Of a stretch of DNA of 64,000 nucleotides, positions 49,656 through 61,618 are shown piece after piece. Both the position numbers and the translations under genes were made by a program. A model generated the notes under the pieces. It searched no databases, was not told the DNA's origin, and worked only from the letters and a program-made list of their open reading frames with translations. The DNA comes from Takashimella koratensis (taxonomy: Eukaryota; Basidiomycota; Tremellomycetes; Trichosporonales; Tetragoniomycetaceae), in contig BCKT01000005.1 of NCBI GenBank assembly GCA_003116875.1, positions 930,001 through 994,000 of the forward strand, read 5' to 3'. How positions within the stretch are numbered: position 1 is the stretch's first letter; every line of letters starts with the position of its first letter.

Positions 49656-50106
49656 TCAAGCTGGATTGAGGGGAGGCGCTTGCGTGACGGGTAAGGGATC
49701 TCGGGCACGGAAATATGATCCAAGGCTACGAGCGAGCCCTTTCTGGCTCTGTGGATTTATAGCCTTTTCCATTATTCCCCAATTGGCCCAAATCCAATCT
49801 GCCTCGACTCGGTAGTGAGCATGTTCTTTCACCTCGTCGATGTCCTTCGTCACGTTAAAAGGTGACAGAGTCACACCGGTGGTTGTGGCTGTTCCCATTA
49901 AATTTGCCCGGGATATAGTGATTGCGGAAGAAAACAGCGTCCTCGTTGCGAGATATCCGAACGTGGTAGTGCCCCGCCGGAAGAATGGAGAAGGGCACGT
50001 TAGGAGAAGTGGGAGTAGTAGGACGGTCGAGGGGAAAATCGAATTCGACGTTGAAGCCATCGTGCATCAAGTCGAATGTTGGTTGACGTGGCGGCTGGTC
50101 GGTCAT
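49656..50106 (-). pseudogene. Family P2 copy 2, with apparent one-base frameshift
   Basis: ATG at 50106 (MTDQPPRQPTFDL) reads through PTSPNVPFSILPAGHYHVRI and AVFFRN to a TAA at 49857-49855. The next frame continues without a break to a TGA at 49656 (NVTKDIDEVKEHAHYR, WIWANWGIMEKAI). The shift coincides with a T4 run (A4 at 49857-49860 on the plus strand). P2 copy 3 matches on both sides of the break (VTF|VTKDIDEV against DTFTYTDSIEEI), so the downstream part is genuine gene sequence. Explanations are a pseudogene, a sequencing error, a very short intron, or a +1 frameshift. No function is known. Confidence 0.5.
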
Positions 50107-50704
50107 GGTTTCCCGGTGGATTGGTCGAGACGAATATGTTGCTGACAGGTGGAGGGATGGAGGAAAGCAAGTGTACAGGATGCAGCGGAAATCTGGATGT
50201 CGAGCGTGCTGATCAAGGCTTTGTACCGTACATAAGGTCTGATGACGCTACACCCAGTTGGAGGAGAGGCGGGGTTGGGGGGTTGGTGGCGTCAGAAGAA
50301 CTCATGAGGCAGCAATGGATTCCACAATAAAGGATGTCACCGCAGCGCAGCGAAGGCCGCGAGCGTTCCCTCTGGTGACGTCTGATGACGGAACGGAGGC
50401 TAGAGCTGCTCAGATCTCAGACAAGCTGGGGATAGAATTTGACAAGAGGGTATGCAGGGAGTCGTAATAAAAAATACGGTCAAGAAGTCGTATAGAAATC
50501 AGTCATGATCGAGTACGAAGCCAGATGGGAGACAGGGCGAAAGTTGTGCAAGAGCACTCTCGGTACATCAGCGGATGGTCCTCATTTCGTCTGTACGACA
50601 AAATCCCGGGTTACATCAAAACCGGTCGATCAGGAAAACACTTTGCAAGGTGAAGCCCCAAATATCCTGCTGAGATTTCCCCCCTTCCCTCAACGCCGAT
50701 CGGA
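50107..50704. other. Intergenic, no recognised gene
   Basis: Short frames only. The left end should carry the promoter of P2 copy 2. Part may belong to a missed 3' exon of P2 copy 3. Confidence 0.4.
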
Positions 50705-51052
50705 TCATTGACCAATTATTATACACCCAATCGACAGGTACATAACAATCAGCCAATTTTGTATCTCCTCTATCGAATCTGTGTAGGTAAAGGTATCCCC
50801 TTCGAGCATGCGATCGATCCTGGATCCCTCAGACTGTCTATCGCACCAGCTTCGGCGGAAATACACGACGTTTTGGGTATTCGAGATTCGGAGGGTGTAG
50901 TAGCCGGGAGTAAGGATAGGGTATGGGTCGTTAGGAGAGGTAGGAGGGATGGGGATGGACTCGTCAATGGTGATGCGGGGGTTGCCCCATCTAATATCAG
51001 GGGGTGGAGAGGATTCGCGAGACGATTCAGACTCTCGAGATGTACCGGACAT
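50705..51052 (-). CDS. Family P2 copy 3, unknown function
   Basis: ATG at 51052 (MSGTSRESESSRESSPPPD) opens a 115-codon frame. The core reads IPPTSPNDPYPILTPGYYTL, then RISNTQNVVYFRR, matching P2 copy 2 over PTSPN, IL, G-x-Y, RIS and V-[FY]-FR. The last 20 residues (LIVMYLSIGCIIIG) are hydrophobic and do not match copy 2. They may be intron sequence read through, in which case the gene continues left of 50705. The compact beta-rich pattern suggests a small folded domain, but I recognise no family. Confidence 0.45.
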   Translation of the reverse strand: MSGTSRESESSRESSPPPDIRWGNPRITIDESIPIPPTSPNDPYPILTPGYYTLRISNTQNVVYFRRSWCDRQSEGSRIDRMLEGDTFTYTDSIEEIQNWLIVMYLSIGCIIIGQ

Positions 51053-51542
51053 AGTGGCCTGGAAAGATCAAGTTGAGTAGCACGGTGGCTCGGGAGTGTA
51101 GTGTTGTCAAGAGAGCGTACAGTCGTACGAATGTTGGAGAGAGAGTGAGAGAGTGGGTTAGAGGTCAAGTGATAGACGGTGACTCGGGATGTCGTCGTTG
51201 AGCGAATGTGCACCCAGCTGCGCACTCCCTTCTGGGGAAGCCAACTCGACCGTACCAAAGGAGCTCGCGGGGTGGCAGCGTCAAAGGATCTCCCTGGCAG
51301 ACTGTGTCAGACAGTAAACTGCCCGATCCGCTATGCACTCGCCGCAGCTCAACTCTCCCCCCAGTTGCCGAACAAGGTCTCAGAATGGTCATGCTCGTTG
51401 GCATGATGTTATGTAAAGTAGTGCTGTGGAGAGGTCCAGTGGAGAAGTGATGTGTACAATCTCTAAGATGAGTTTAATCTATTGCAAAATGACATCAAGA
51501 TGGGTAATGGGGTGTCTATCTCCCATGTTCAGGGTAGTAGGA
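51053..51542. other. Intergenic, no recognised gene
   Basis: Between the start of P2 copy 3 and the 3' end of the mitochondrial carrier gene. No motif is seen. Confidence 0.4.
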
Positions 51543-53398
51543 CTACTTATCGGCCCAGCGCATGATGCCTTCCCATACGGCCAAGGCGGCGGCGTTTGTC
51601 GGGAACGCTCGGAGGATGACGGGGATGAAGCCCTGATTGGCAAGGTCAGCATAAGGACTCCACATGTCTCTTTCCGGATGAGGACTTCATATATTTCTCT
51701 GCCCTCATGCCTCCTCGCACCACAGATCTCACCACCCCCCACACGCCGCGCTCAACGACGCTCAGATCGACGCCGGTGAGGTAGACCACGCCGACTCACT
51801 CGGTAAAAGTTGTGTATCCGAGCGCGAGAGTTCCATAACAGACCGCGAGAAGGGTTGTACGTCTCTCTCCATGTCTGGGCGTAAGCGTCGAGCACTCCCT
51901 TGTACCGAGGTTTTGTCATCGAGTCGACTAGAGAGCATTTCAGCATGTGCGGGGGTATCTGCGAGGTATCGGATGCCTGGACTGACTCATGATTCTGTTC
52001 TTCACGTTATCAAGTGCTGCACTCATGTCAGTCCCCCTTCCTCATCCCGGCCTTCCATCCGACCTCTTCATGTGAAGAGATCAACTTACGCAGTGCCGAG
52101 AGCCAATACAAATTCGATGCCATTCCACCGGCTAGGAAATTCCTCAATCCCGTCGACATCTCCCACCTCGTCCCATCCCAACTCTTGAACAATCGATTAA
52201 ACACTTCGAACCCTCCAAACATAGCTGCAAAGCAGCTGCGGTAGATAAAACTCGCCGGGAGACCCTTCCACATCCCCGTGGGTCCATGGAGACGGTAGGT
52301 CTGGAGAATTACGTCGATTGGGCCCGTGAATTGTTTGGGTTGGCCAGGAGGGGTGAAGAATTGCATTTGAAGTCGGCATTTGACGATTTCACTCGGGTGG
52401 GCGACGGCGGCGCTGCAGGTGTGTTAGCGAGGTCTTTGACGAACCAACCTGCGTTAGAGGGAAGCAAAGGAGATCAGGTAGAGAAAGAAAAAGGCCAAGG
52501 GGAAGGGGAGGGGTGGTGAGAAGGAAGAAGAGGAAAGGGCACTCACTTTGTCCAACCAGCGAAGAGACCCGCTATACTATGACCCGTGATCGATAATCGA
52601 GGGGTTGTCGAGTCAAGCGACGGTTCGGCAAACCCATGTGCTAGTAAGAAAGCGCGATAGTTATGCAAACTGAGCTCGTTTTAGTACTCCCTTCTTCCTG
52701 TCTTGGCCCATCGCGGGATGCTCGAGGAGCGGCTTGGTTGCTCACCTCCCCATCAATATCGAGTCGGTCAGACCCCACATCAGCGCCGGCATCGACGCGC
52801 CCTTATACACCGCTCTCGTGCCCTAAGTGTCAATATGAAAGTCCAACAGGTGACGACTCACTTCTAGTCGGATCGTATCTTGCAGACACTGCAAGGAACC
52901 GCGGTATGTCCCCGCCGGTGAACATTGTACTAGTCGTCAATCAGCACGGCAGCACGGTAGCGCGGTGGGAGAGGTCTAGGCTTGGGGGTTTAGATGAAGG
53001 TGCTCACATCGTGTCTATGCGCGTCAGCATAAGCTTTATCATATATCATTGATCAGGCTTGGACATGAGCTGAGGTAACTCACTTTGATCGTGTCGAAGG
53101 GATGGCCTACATGTTCAGCTCAGATCTAGGTGTACTTGCACTCACCAACGGTAACCTAGGCCGTCAGCTCATACTCTACCCTACCCAGAGTACTCTTCTT
53201 AACTCACCTTGGTCAACCTTGACTGGTCAGCTATCGCATCCACCATTCTTACTCCTCGACTTACCCGGAACAAACGCCCGCTGCGAACCCAATAAACGGT
53301 GAATGCTCCTTCTTCACCGGAACCGGCACTGGCGCAGGTGTCGGCGGCGAGCCAGCTACAACCGAGCTACTGGGCATACTCCCCTCTGCGGTGCTCAT
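51543..53398 (-). CDS. Mitochondrial carrier protein (SLC25 family)
   Basis: Inner-membrane metabolite transporter. ATG at 53398 (MSTAEGSMPSSS) gives a Pro/Ser/Val-rich N tail and then HSPFIGFAAGVCSG, the first helix. All three signature P-x-[DE]-x-x-[KR] motifs are visible: GHPFDTIK (about 53110-53085), HPSEIVKCRLQMQ (about 52420-52375) and PLDNVKNRIM. In the last, the Pro codon is split by an intron and was checked in phase. The end reads GFIPVILRAFPTNAAALAVW and stops at 51543-51545. The RAFPTNAA block is typical of the carnitine/acylcarnitine and basic amino-acid carrier branch, so those substrates are favoured but not shown. About eight short introns. It is divergent from the DeSI-like gene at 53949. 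Confidence 0.85.
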
Positions 53399-53948
53399 GG
53401 CTGATGCAGTGGGTGTGGGCCGGAGTGAAGGGTGAATGAGCAAGTGCAAGAATGTGGATACGATGTTGAAGCCGATACCGATGCCGGGGTAGTTTTTTTC
53501 GCGAAGGGCACAGACTGGTTGGGTTAATGACCCGCCGGCGGGTCGGGCTTTAGGGTACCCAGTCGGCCTAGTGCGAGAGTGCTTGGCCGGGCAACTCTGG
53601 CTGTCACTGGTGCTGTTTGCCTTTGCTGTCCTTTGCATCATCATTAGGAGTCACTCCTTTGCGAGCTTGGTTTGTCGGTCAATGTGGCATGTTGCTTTGT
53701 CTGTTCTCGTCCAGACACCTCCCTCACAGGCACACCAAGACCGATGCATGCTCTCTCATTTCCAAACAACCAACAAAATGATCGGCGCTGCACTTCCAGT
53801 CACATCGCAGACTTACGTAAAACCTATATCCCCCACGTGGTAGTCATCAACAATGCCGTCAGCGATCGATGCTGGCGTGTCCTCGCTTTCTCCTTTTTCT
53901 TTTTTGTGTCCACCACCCACTTCTCACTTTCACACGACTATCACAGAT

Positions 53949-56412
53949 ATGGCCAAGGTCGAATTGTACGTCTACGACCTGTCAAGGGGCATGGCAAAGT
54001 CCATGTCCCTCATGCTTACCGGGAAGCAAATCGACGGGATCTGGTGAGTGCTTGATCAGGAGGTATAAGAGCGTTTGGAGATGGTAGACAAGGAGTGGAC
54101 TGAGTTGCCACCCGGTTGTTGGCAGCGTGCGCACGTCAGTCCCACCTGCCTCGACACAAACATGGTGAACATTCCAATGAACTCACATGCATCGAGAGTC
54201 GGGCAGGTGTAGAGATGACGAAGGCTTTTCGGTATCGGGCTGACGCGTATCGTCTAGGCACTCGAGCGTCGTCGTATTCGGTCGAGAGATCTTTTACGGG
54301 CAAGGGATCATGGAAGCGCGTCCTGGCACAACGCATGTGAGTCTCGGCTCTGCATTTGTGCTGCAGAGAATAAAAATGCTGATGGAGATGGGCTGGATAG
54401 CACGGTAAACCTCTGCATGTCATTGAATGCGGCACCACCGGTAAGTGGCCCAGCTGTTGTACCTTTGGCATAGGCTAGCTAACGCCGCCTCAGAGATCGA
54501 TCCCGACACGTTTCAAGAGTACCTCACTTCATTGCAAGAGCTGTACACGCCTTCTGCGTACCACCTTCTCGATTTCAACTGCAACTCGTTCTCGTAAGTG
54601 TTGACTTTTTGCATTGGTGCTCGCGCTCTTGCTGACGGGATCAGTGCGGACGTTATCGGCTTCCTGACGGGAAGCACGATTCCTTCTTGGATTAGCGGTA
54701 AGTTTATTAGATCGTCAAAAGCCTCCTGTACGATCTGACTTGTGCTACCAGGTCTGCCCGCCGAGTTTCTGTCAACGCCTTTCGGACAAGCCATGCGCCC
54801 TCAGTAAGCTTTGCTCGCATGGGGCCTGAAGCTGATAAACCAGAATCGACGCAATGTTCCGCCAGACCTCGGCCAACGAGCACCCAATCACCCAGCCGGG
54901 CTCATCTGTCTCCGCCCCACCAGCCACTGCTACTCCCCCTACTCCCTCTCAAGCCTCCCTCGCCTCGGCGCTCTTATCGACCGTCGCGAACCAAGCTACA
55001 CAAGGCGGAGCCCCTTCGCCGATCTCCCCTTCGTCCGAGATGTCCCCACTCCAACTGGTTTCTTCCGCCTCCAACTTCTCTTTCATCCTGAACTCCCAGC
55101 CCGCCGTCGTGGTCAACTTCACCAACACACCTGGCTGTGCGCCATGTCGCGCTATCAAGCCGGCGTACGAATCGATCGCCGCCACGCACGCGGCAGTATA
55201 CGGGTCCAAGGGCGCCCGGTTCCTCGAGATCGAGCTTGGCGTGGGGGACGGGCAGAGAATAGCTGGACTGCACGGAGTCACGGCTACACCGACTTTCATG
55301 TTCTTCAAGCACGGGAAGAAAGCAGACGAGATGAAGGGCGCGGATAAACGTGGCTTGGAGAATAGGGTCGAGTCGTTTTTGGAAGACTGTTTCCCACGTC
55401 ATCCACATCGAAAGGTGTATCTGCCGACCGTGGAGAAACTGTCCGTGGAACCCTTGACGTCGACTGGCGTCCCTGCGTACCCTGCGTTACTGGGGAAGCT
55501 CGATACCTTTGGGGCTTCGCCAGAACATGTGCAGCTACTTCGATCAGAGGTGGTCGCGTTCCTCGAGGGCAAGTCGTTGCCGGACAACGAAGTGCTTGAA
55601 CTCGTGGACAGGTGGACAGCAGCGAGCACGGCACTGGTCGCGTCTCTCTCACCAGAGAAGGCGTTCCCGGTGATCGACTTGTGGCGGGTAGGTTTCCTTA
55701 ACCCGAAAGTCTTGACAACTATGGCTCTTCGCTTGTCCCCGACCACCTCGGACTTGCCCCAACCCATCACGCCAATTCTCTCGCTCACTAGCTCAACCCT
55801 CAAAGCCCAGGGCCCGGCCGCGCCCCGTCCTCTGCTACTCACGACCTTGCGGCTCTTGACCAACCTCCTCTCTCTCCTCCCACTCGCCAACCTCGTTCTG
55901 TCCAACCCGCCCAACGCATCACTCCAGACCCTGCAAACCACCATAATTGCTGTCCTCGTCGACTCGCTATTGCATGCAGACGCAAGTGTGAGGAAAGCCG
56001 CAGCAGAGCTCGCGCTTAATGTATCGGGATGGAGACATAGGGTTGGCCGAGCAAGGGCAAGGGGAGAGGGAGTGCAGGGTGAAGATGAGGATGGCCCAGA
56101 GGTGGAGTGGGAGGTGGAGGTCCTGAGTGCGTTGTTGGAGGTCGTCGCGAAAGAGGAAGACGAGGACGTTGGTAAGTCTTGTTCAGCTGAAAACCAAACT
56201 ACACAACGGAAGCTCATATCGTCAATACAACAGCACACAGACTCCTCGCTGCTATCGCACTGCTCGTCTACCTCTCTCCAAGCTTCACATCCTCTCTTCA
56301 CCCCATGATCGAGGTCCTGGGCGCCAAATCCACGATCGAGTCACGGATGAAAGTGTGGAAGAAGAAGGAGGTGAAGAAGCTCGCGGAGGAGTTGATCAAC
56401 AAGGTCTTCTAA
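53949..56412 (+). CDS. PPPDE (DeSI-type) peptidase - thioredoxin - PUL fusion protein
   Basis: Three domains in order. First comes a PPPDE/DeSI-like thiol peptidase (residues about 1-140). Its catalytic His opens HSSVVVFGREIFYG (about residue 33) and its Cys is in LDFNCNSFS (about residue 101). After a Pro/Ser/Ala-rich linker comes a thioredoxin fold with CAPC in NTPGCAPCRAIKP (about residues 237-240) and a cis-Pro in VTATPTFMFF. The C-terminal helical PUL domain includes KAFPVIDLWRVGFLNP and SVRKAAAELALNVSGW and ends LAEELINKVF. Start ATG 53949 (MAKVELYVYDLSRG); the first intron is 214 nt (54042-54255), joining IW to HSSVV in phase. The last intron follows EDEDV. PUL domains bind Cdc48/p97 in other proteins, so a role in ubiquitin or SUMO turnover is inference. 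Confidence 0.85.
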
Positions 56413-56688
56413 AGAGGAGTCTATCACGAAATTGGGAAGAGGAAATACTATCAGATGACCAGATGACAGATACGATTTGATATATGATTGGTTTGATAGA
56501 TTGTACATGATCGTATGGATGCTGTTTACGGTGACATGGCTTGACTCTCTTTTGTTCTCGCCGCTTAGCCTACAATATTTAAGCTTAAAACCCGGCATGG
56601 ATTTGCCACCGTTTCCGGTGGTCATCCTCATTCCCCGTTCCACCTAGCACAACTATATCTTCTCACTCCCCCACTCATCCCATCCATC

Positions 56689-58101
56689 ATGGATATCGAC
56701 GACCCCACACCGTCTATCGCTATCGTTGATCACCATGACACGCCCCTCGCTACTCTCGGCTCACCCGAGGAACCTTCCACAACCCCGTCCGAACCTATCT
56801 CTCACCTCACGTATCTCGCGCAAACCGTCATCTCCGCCGACCTCCTCCAGACCGTTCTGGCCTTTGCCGATTTAGCGACGCTGAAGAAACTCCGACGCGT
56901 CAACTCGTTCTTCGACCATGTGGTTCGTCCGCACCTCTTCCAGTCGCTCAAGATTCACGACCAGGTGCTGTGGCAAGTCCTCGAGGAGGAAGCCAAGGCG
57001 CGAGCGGCGGAGGAGCGGGTCCGTGATAAGGGAGGGGACGTGGATGCTCAGCAGGCGGTAAAGAACACACGGAGTATCAGATGGCTCGAGGTGGTTTTTC
57101 CACACGTCAAAGTCCTCTCTCTTGAAGGTGGGACAGCAGCGAGCGCCCTCCACGATCTGTGCAAGTGGATGCACCTAAACCCGTTCCCCAACGTCGAGAC
57201 TCTCCGGCTCCTCGACCCACCTCCCCACGTCGTTGAGGGATTACCTCGCGACATTTTGCTCCCTCTCAACCCCAAACGCGTGGTGCGTCACGACAAATTC
57301 ACGATCCCTGCGAACCTCGCACCGGATGCGTCGGATGATCTGTTCGTTCATGACGGGGATTCGGATTACAGCTCCGACGAGGAAGACCAGGAGCACGATA
57401 GCGTCATCGACGAGGACGACCACCGCCCACCGAGGCCCCCATCGAGGCTGGAGGAGATCGTGCTTGTCTCTAAACGGTATGGAAGCCAATACAACTTGTC
57501 ATTCTTCAATATCTACTCGGCGATGCACGGCGGCCACCGAGCGACTTATAATGCGCTAGAGCGTGTTGTCGTCTTGTTCGAGTCACCAATCTTCCCACGG
57601 ATCAACGTGTTCGAGCAGACCACGGCTGTCGATATCGATCTCTAAGCAATCGCCAATGCAATCGACCAAGTCGCTGTTCAAAACCCCAAAGTCTCGTGGA
57701 TCCTCGTCGGTATCGAACGACAAATGTTTGAGTACTTGTCTGTGTCGGATGACGAGCGGTCGAGTTATGCTCAGGAGACAGAGACAACCATCCGTGATCG
57801 AATCACAGCAAGGATCAACCGCCGACCGCTACCGCACCCCACCTCGCTCAACTTACCGTTTGCCAATCTGACCAACGACGCGGCGAGGACAGACGAGGTG
57901 AACAAGATTCAGGCCCGAGTCAAATTCATGACGTACACCGAGTTTGTGGATGACCGGGGGAGCTGGAGTATGGATGATTGCGTCAGGAGTAAGCAGGGGA
58001 AACTGAGGGTCATGGAGGACCAAGGGCTAGGAAGGCGTGATATGGAGAAGCCAGCTTCAATCGAAGTCGACCCGTCCGTCACCCCGCCGGCCATGTTTTA
58101 A
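56689..58101 (+). CDS. F-box-like protein, frame interrupted by one in-frame TAA
   Basis: ATG at 56689 (ATCATGG) opens an intronless frame. Residues about 45-95 look like an F-box (ISADLLQTVLAFADLATLKK, VNSFFDHVV). The middle resembles a leucine-rich or substrate part, with an acidic Ser/Asp/Glu patch (SDYSSDEEDQEHD). At 57643-57645 there is a TAA (ACATDIDL-type ending VDIDL), giving 318 residues. The same frame then continues open for about 152 codons (AIANAIDQVAVQNPKV, then QMFEYLSVSDDE) to TAA at 58099-58101. That extension has normal protein composition and helical character. Either the stop is read through, or the copy is disrupted or mis-sequenced. No intron removes the stop. The family is unrecognised beyond the F-box guess. 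Confidence 0.6.
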
Positions 58102-58660
58102 CAACCCATTACGTTGTACCATTACGTTGTACATATCGATTCATCACTATACTCAACTGTATGTACTGTATGTAACGAAGATGCGGTCGACCCCAGCGGC
58201 AAAGGCCAGAGCATCCATAGCAGGGCCAAATCTCCTGGGTCCGCTTGGACATGTGGGCATCCTGATAAGATGGCCTGTACATCCATGCCGGGAGGAAATG
58301 TGGGTAAGTCCATGGATGCCCACATGAGAGACCCACCTTTCCTTCCCGCCTGGTGCGCCCTCTCCACATTCGGACTTTTTATCTCTAGCCGTTGGAGGTT
58401 CCGAATTGGAGATGGGATCGCCCGTGTTGATTCGTATTTTTCCAACACTAGCCAGGCTGGCAATCTTCTAGTCCACACCCACCTCGATACGAGGCCATGC
58501 GGTTCATATATTGGTATCCTAGTTGACTCCTTCCACCCTCCTCTCACTCATTCATCACATCCCCTCCCCGCTCTCGCCACTCGACTCGACGTCGACGCGA
58601 CCATTTTTCTTGACCCTGCTCTGCGCTTTCATCATATCCCATCGCATTCCATCGCCCACC

Positions 58661-61151
58661 ATGTCTCTACCCACAAAGACCCCTCCGCTGACCCTCGACC
58701 TCACTACCTCCTCCCACCTCTCTTCCCTCTCCCCTCGATCCCGACTCTCCCTCGAACCTCCTTCCGGTCTCCCGTCCCCGGTCTTCCCTTCGCCCAAGAC
58801 CTCCGCATCATCCGACTCGGGCCTCGAATTCAGTGGAGCAGGATGTAACACGCTGATCTCGTGCTTAACCCACTTATCCGTCTCGACCTTCCCCTCTGTC
58901 GACGAGGACGACGACCCCGATGCCGAGGGAGAGGGAAAGGAGGGCAAGGAGGGGAAGGAGAAGGAGAGAGGGAGAAAGGTTCGTGGGCCGGTTATGACTC
59001 GCTTCCCGGCCCCTGCACCCCCAAGGCCATCGTCGGTCTTAGGGACGAGAGAACAACAGAGAAAGGTATACCTCGGACCCAAGTTGAGCGACCGCGCGAC
59101 TGGTGGACCGGATGCGGGGCCGTTGATCGAGAGGTTCAGCTGCTTGTTCAAGGACCGTGAGTTGAGCTGATCGTTATCCACGCGAATCCAGCCTGACAAT
59201 TCCTCTCCCAGAGTATAACTGCCAGACGAACCCGACGGGGATCGTGTCTCTGTAAGTACCTCAACAGCTGGTTTTTGAATGGGTGAGAGCTCAGCTGACG
59301 GTCCCAGTGGTGTCGCGGAGAACTTTCTCATGGAGAAAGAATGCATCGAGGTATGTGCCAGGTCTAATCAATCAGCTTCTCGATCCGCGTTGACAAGAGC
59401 TGACTTTCCGGCAATCCCGCAGTTGTTCTCGTCGACCCTCGCGAAGAACTTCCTCTCCTCCGATTTGTCTTACGGAGACTCATTGTGGGGTAGTCGTCGT
59501 ATAAACAAGGCTCTCAGCGGATTCTTGAACGAGTGAGTCTTTGCTTTGCCCACGTTGCTCCTGAATCAATGCTGACGAGTGCAGGTGGTTCAACCCCGCG
59601 CAGCCCGTCCAACCGGAGCAGCTGATCACTGGTACGTAGCGCTTGTTGTATTTGGTATGTTGACGTTCGGCCGCTGACCAATATTAGGTGTTGGGTGTTC
59701 TGCTGGTACGTCTACATGCACGGTCTCCTACCAGACCACTAACCATAATCTACCTAGTTCTTGACCAGCTCTTCTACACCCTCATGGACGAAGGCGAAGC
59801 CGTCCTCCTCGCTGCTCCATAGTACGTGCTCTCGCCAATCACCTTCGTATCCAGCTCGCTAACTTTCTCAGCTACACCGGATTCGACCGTGACTTGATCG
59901 GCCGCGCTCGTGTTAGGCTGGTCGGCGTCCCCGTTTCCGAAGGAGACGACGCGTTCACCCCTGCCTCTCTACAGGGGTTCGAGACGGCACTTAAAGTCCT
60001 TGAAAGAGAAGGTGTCCGAGCTCGGGCGGTAGTGAGTTCAACCGCTTAATGAGATACCTCGAATAGTGACATGAACTGACACTCTTCAGATCTTGTGTAA
60101 CCCTCACAACCCCCTGGGAAGGACATACTCCCGTGAGACCCTGTTGGCGTACGCGCGATTCTGTGAAGAGAAGGATTTGCACTTGGTCTCGGATGAGATC
60201 TACGCCATGAGCACATACTACCACCCAGGTAAGCAGTGACGCTAAGAAGCGAGGTTCTATTAGCGTGGCTGATGACGTTGCAGACTTCCCCGAGGCTGAG
60301 CCGTTCACGAGTATGCTCTCGCTGGACGTGGAGAAGGAGCTTGGGATTACGTTTGACCGCGCGAGGCTGCATGGTGAGCTGAACAAGGTCATTCATTATG
60401 AAACGCAGCTGACACGTTGCAGTGGTCTACGGAATGAGCAAAGAGTTAGTCACGAGTTGCAATGTCACTCGACCCCCCTTGCTGACACCTTGCTGACACC
60501 TTGTCTAGCTTCTGCGCCAACGGACTCCGTGTTGGGTCACTGATCTCTCAACACAACCCATTACTCCTCCGAGCGATGGCCAACACCTCCATGTTGATGA
60601 AAAGTGAGTCCAGCTTTGTCATCGGGGACAAGTGGAGCAAGCTAGACTAGCACTAATCACGTCCCAGTCTCGTCGCCGGCCGATGTGATCTGGTCCACTT
60701 TGTTGTCCGACTCGACAACGCTCAAGGGGTTCATCGATACCAACCGATCTCGACTTGAAGAAGCCCACTCGTTCATCCGAGAATGGTTCATGAGCCGAGG
60801 TGTCCCTGTTGCTCCATCCAACGCGTACGTCAGCTCCCACATCATCGGCATAATACAGCTGCATCCCCTCTCGCCTTGCTGCCACTTTCGTTGACTCTAG
60901 AGCTGACGCGGCACAGCGGGAACTTTGTCTGGGTTGATCTTGGCACCAAGCTTGGGTTCAGAGACGCAGTCACTGAGAAGCGCATCTTCCAACAACTCCT
61001 AGACGGAGGAGTCTACGTCGCACCAGGGACTGCGTACCATAACCCTGTCCCGGGCTGGTATAGGGTAACGTTCAGTGTGGCGAGGGACAATTTGTTGGTT
61101 GGGTTGGGGAAGATTGAGTGTATTCTGGGGTTGAAAGTACAGGATGAGTGA
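58661..61151 (+). CDS. ACC synthase-like PLP aminotransferase (class I/II)
   Basis: Fold-type I PLP enzyme close to 1-aminocyclopropane-1-carboxylate synthase-like proteins. ATG at 58661 (CACCATG). The first ~165 residues are Ser/Pro-rich and then acidic, a fungal extension without a domain. After an in-phase join the enzyme begins QYNCQTNPTGIVSLGVAEN. Family blocks follow: LSYGDSLWGSRRINKALSGF, TGVGCSAVLDQLFYTL, LLAAPYYTGFDRD, LCNPHNPLGRTYS (Asn binding the cofactor), LVSDEIYAMSTYY (Asp and Tyr) and VVYGMSKDFCANGLRVGSL (catalytic Lys in SKDF). The C terminus reads PGWYRVTFSVARD. About nine short introns. Stop TGA 61149-61151. Fungal members often lack ACC synthase activity and act as general aminotransferases or lyases, so the substrate is open. 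Confidence 0.88.
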
Positions 61152-61618
61152 CGCTTGGGGTGCTTGATTGTAAGAGGCTTTTGGTTGATGAGGGATGTAT
61201 CTCGATCCTGTGTAAAAGTTGCGTTGTGTAAAAGAAGACGAGGTGGAAACAGACGATCTCATTGACTTGCGGACAGCGATGAGTGACTAGGTCAAGTATG
61301 AGGATAGAGACAATTGAATGGGTGAAGGGAAAAAAAGTGAGAAGGGCAACTGGAGCCAAGGGTGTAATGGACACACTGGCGTACAAGAGAGGTGATGCTG
61401 GGGAGGTAAGAAAGCCAGTGAAGTGTCACAGCGATGAAAATGAGACCAGGAGGACGGAGAAGGATGGACAACAGGGTCCAGTAAACTGATGGGTCAACGA
61501 TCGGGGAAATGGTGGGGCAGGTTGGGCACGAAACGGGGACTATGAAACAAGATTCAATGTGAAAGTCATGTTTGCAAAAGTGAGCCCGCAAGAGGAGTCT
61601 CGACCGAATGAACCGAAG
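61152..61618. other. Convergent intergenic region
   Basis: It separates the 3' ends of the aminotransferase gene (plus) and the gene ending at 61619 (minus). GA-rich, with no coding signal. Confidence 0.5.
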
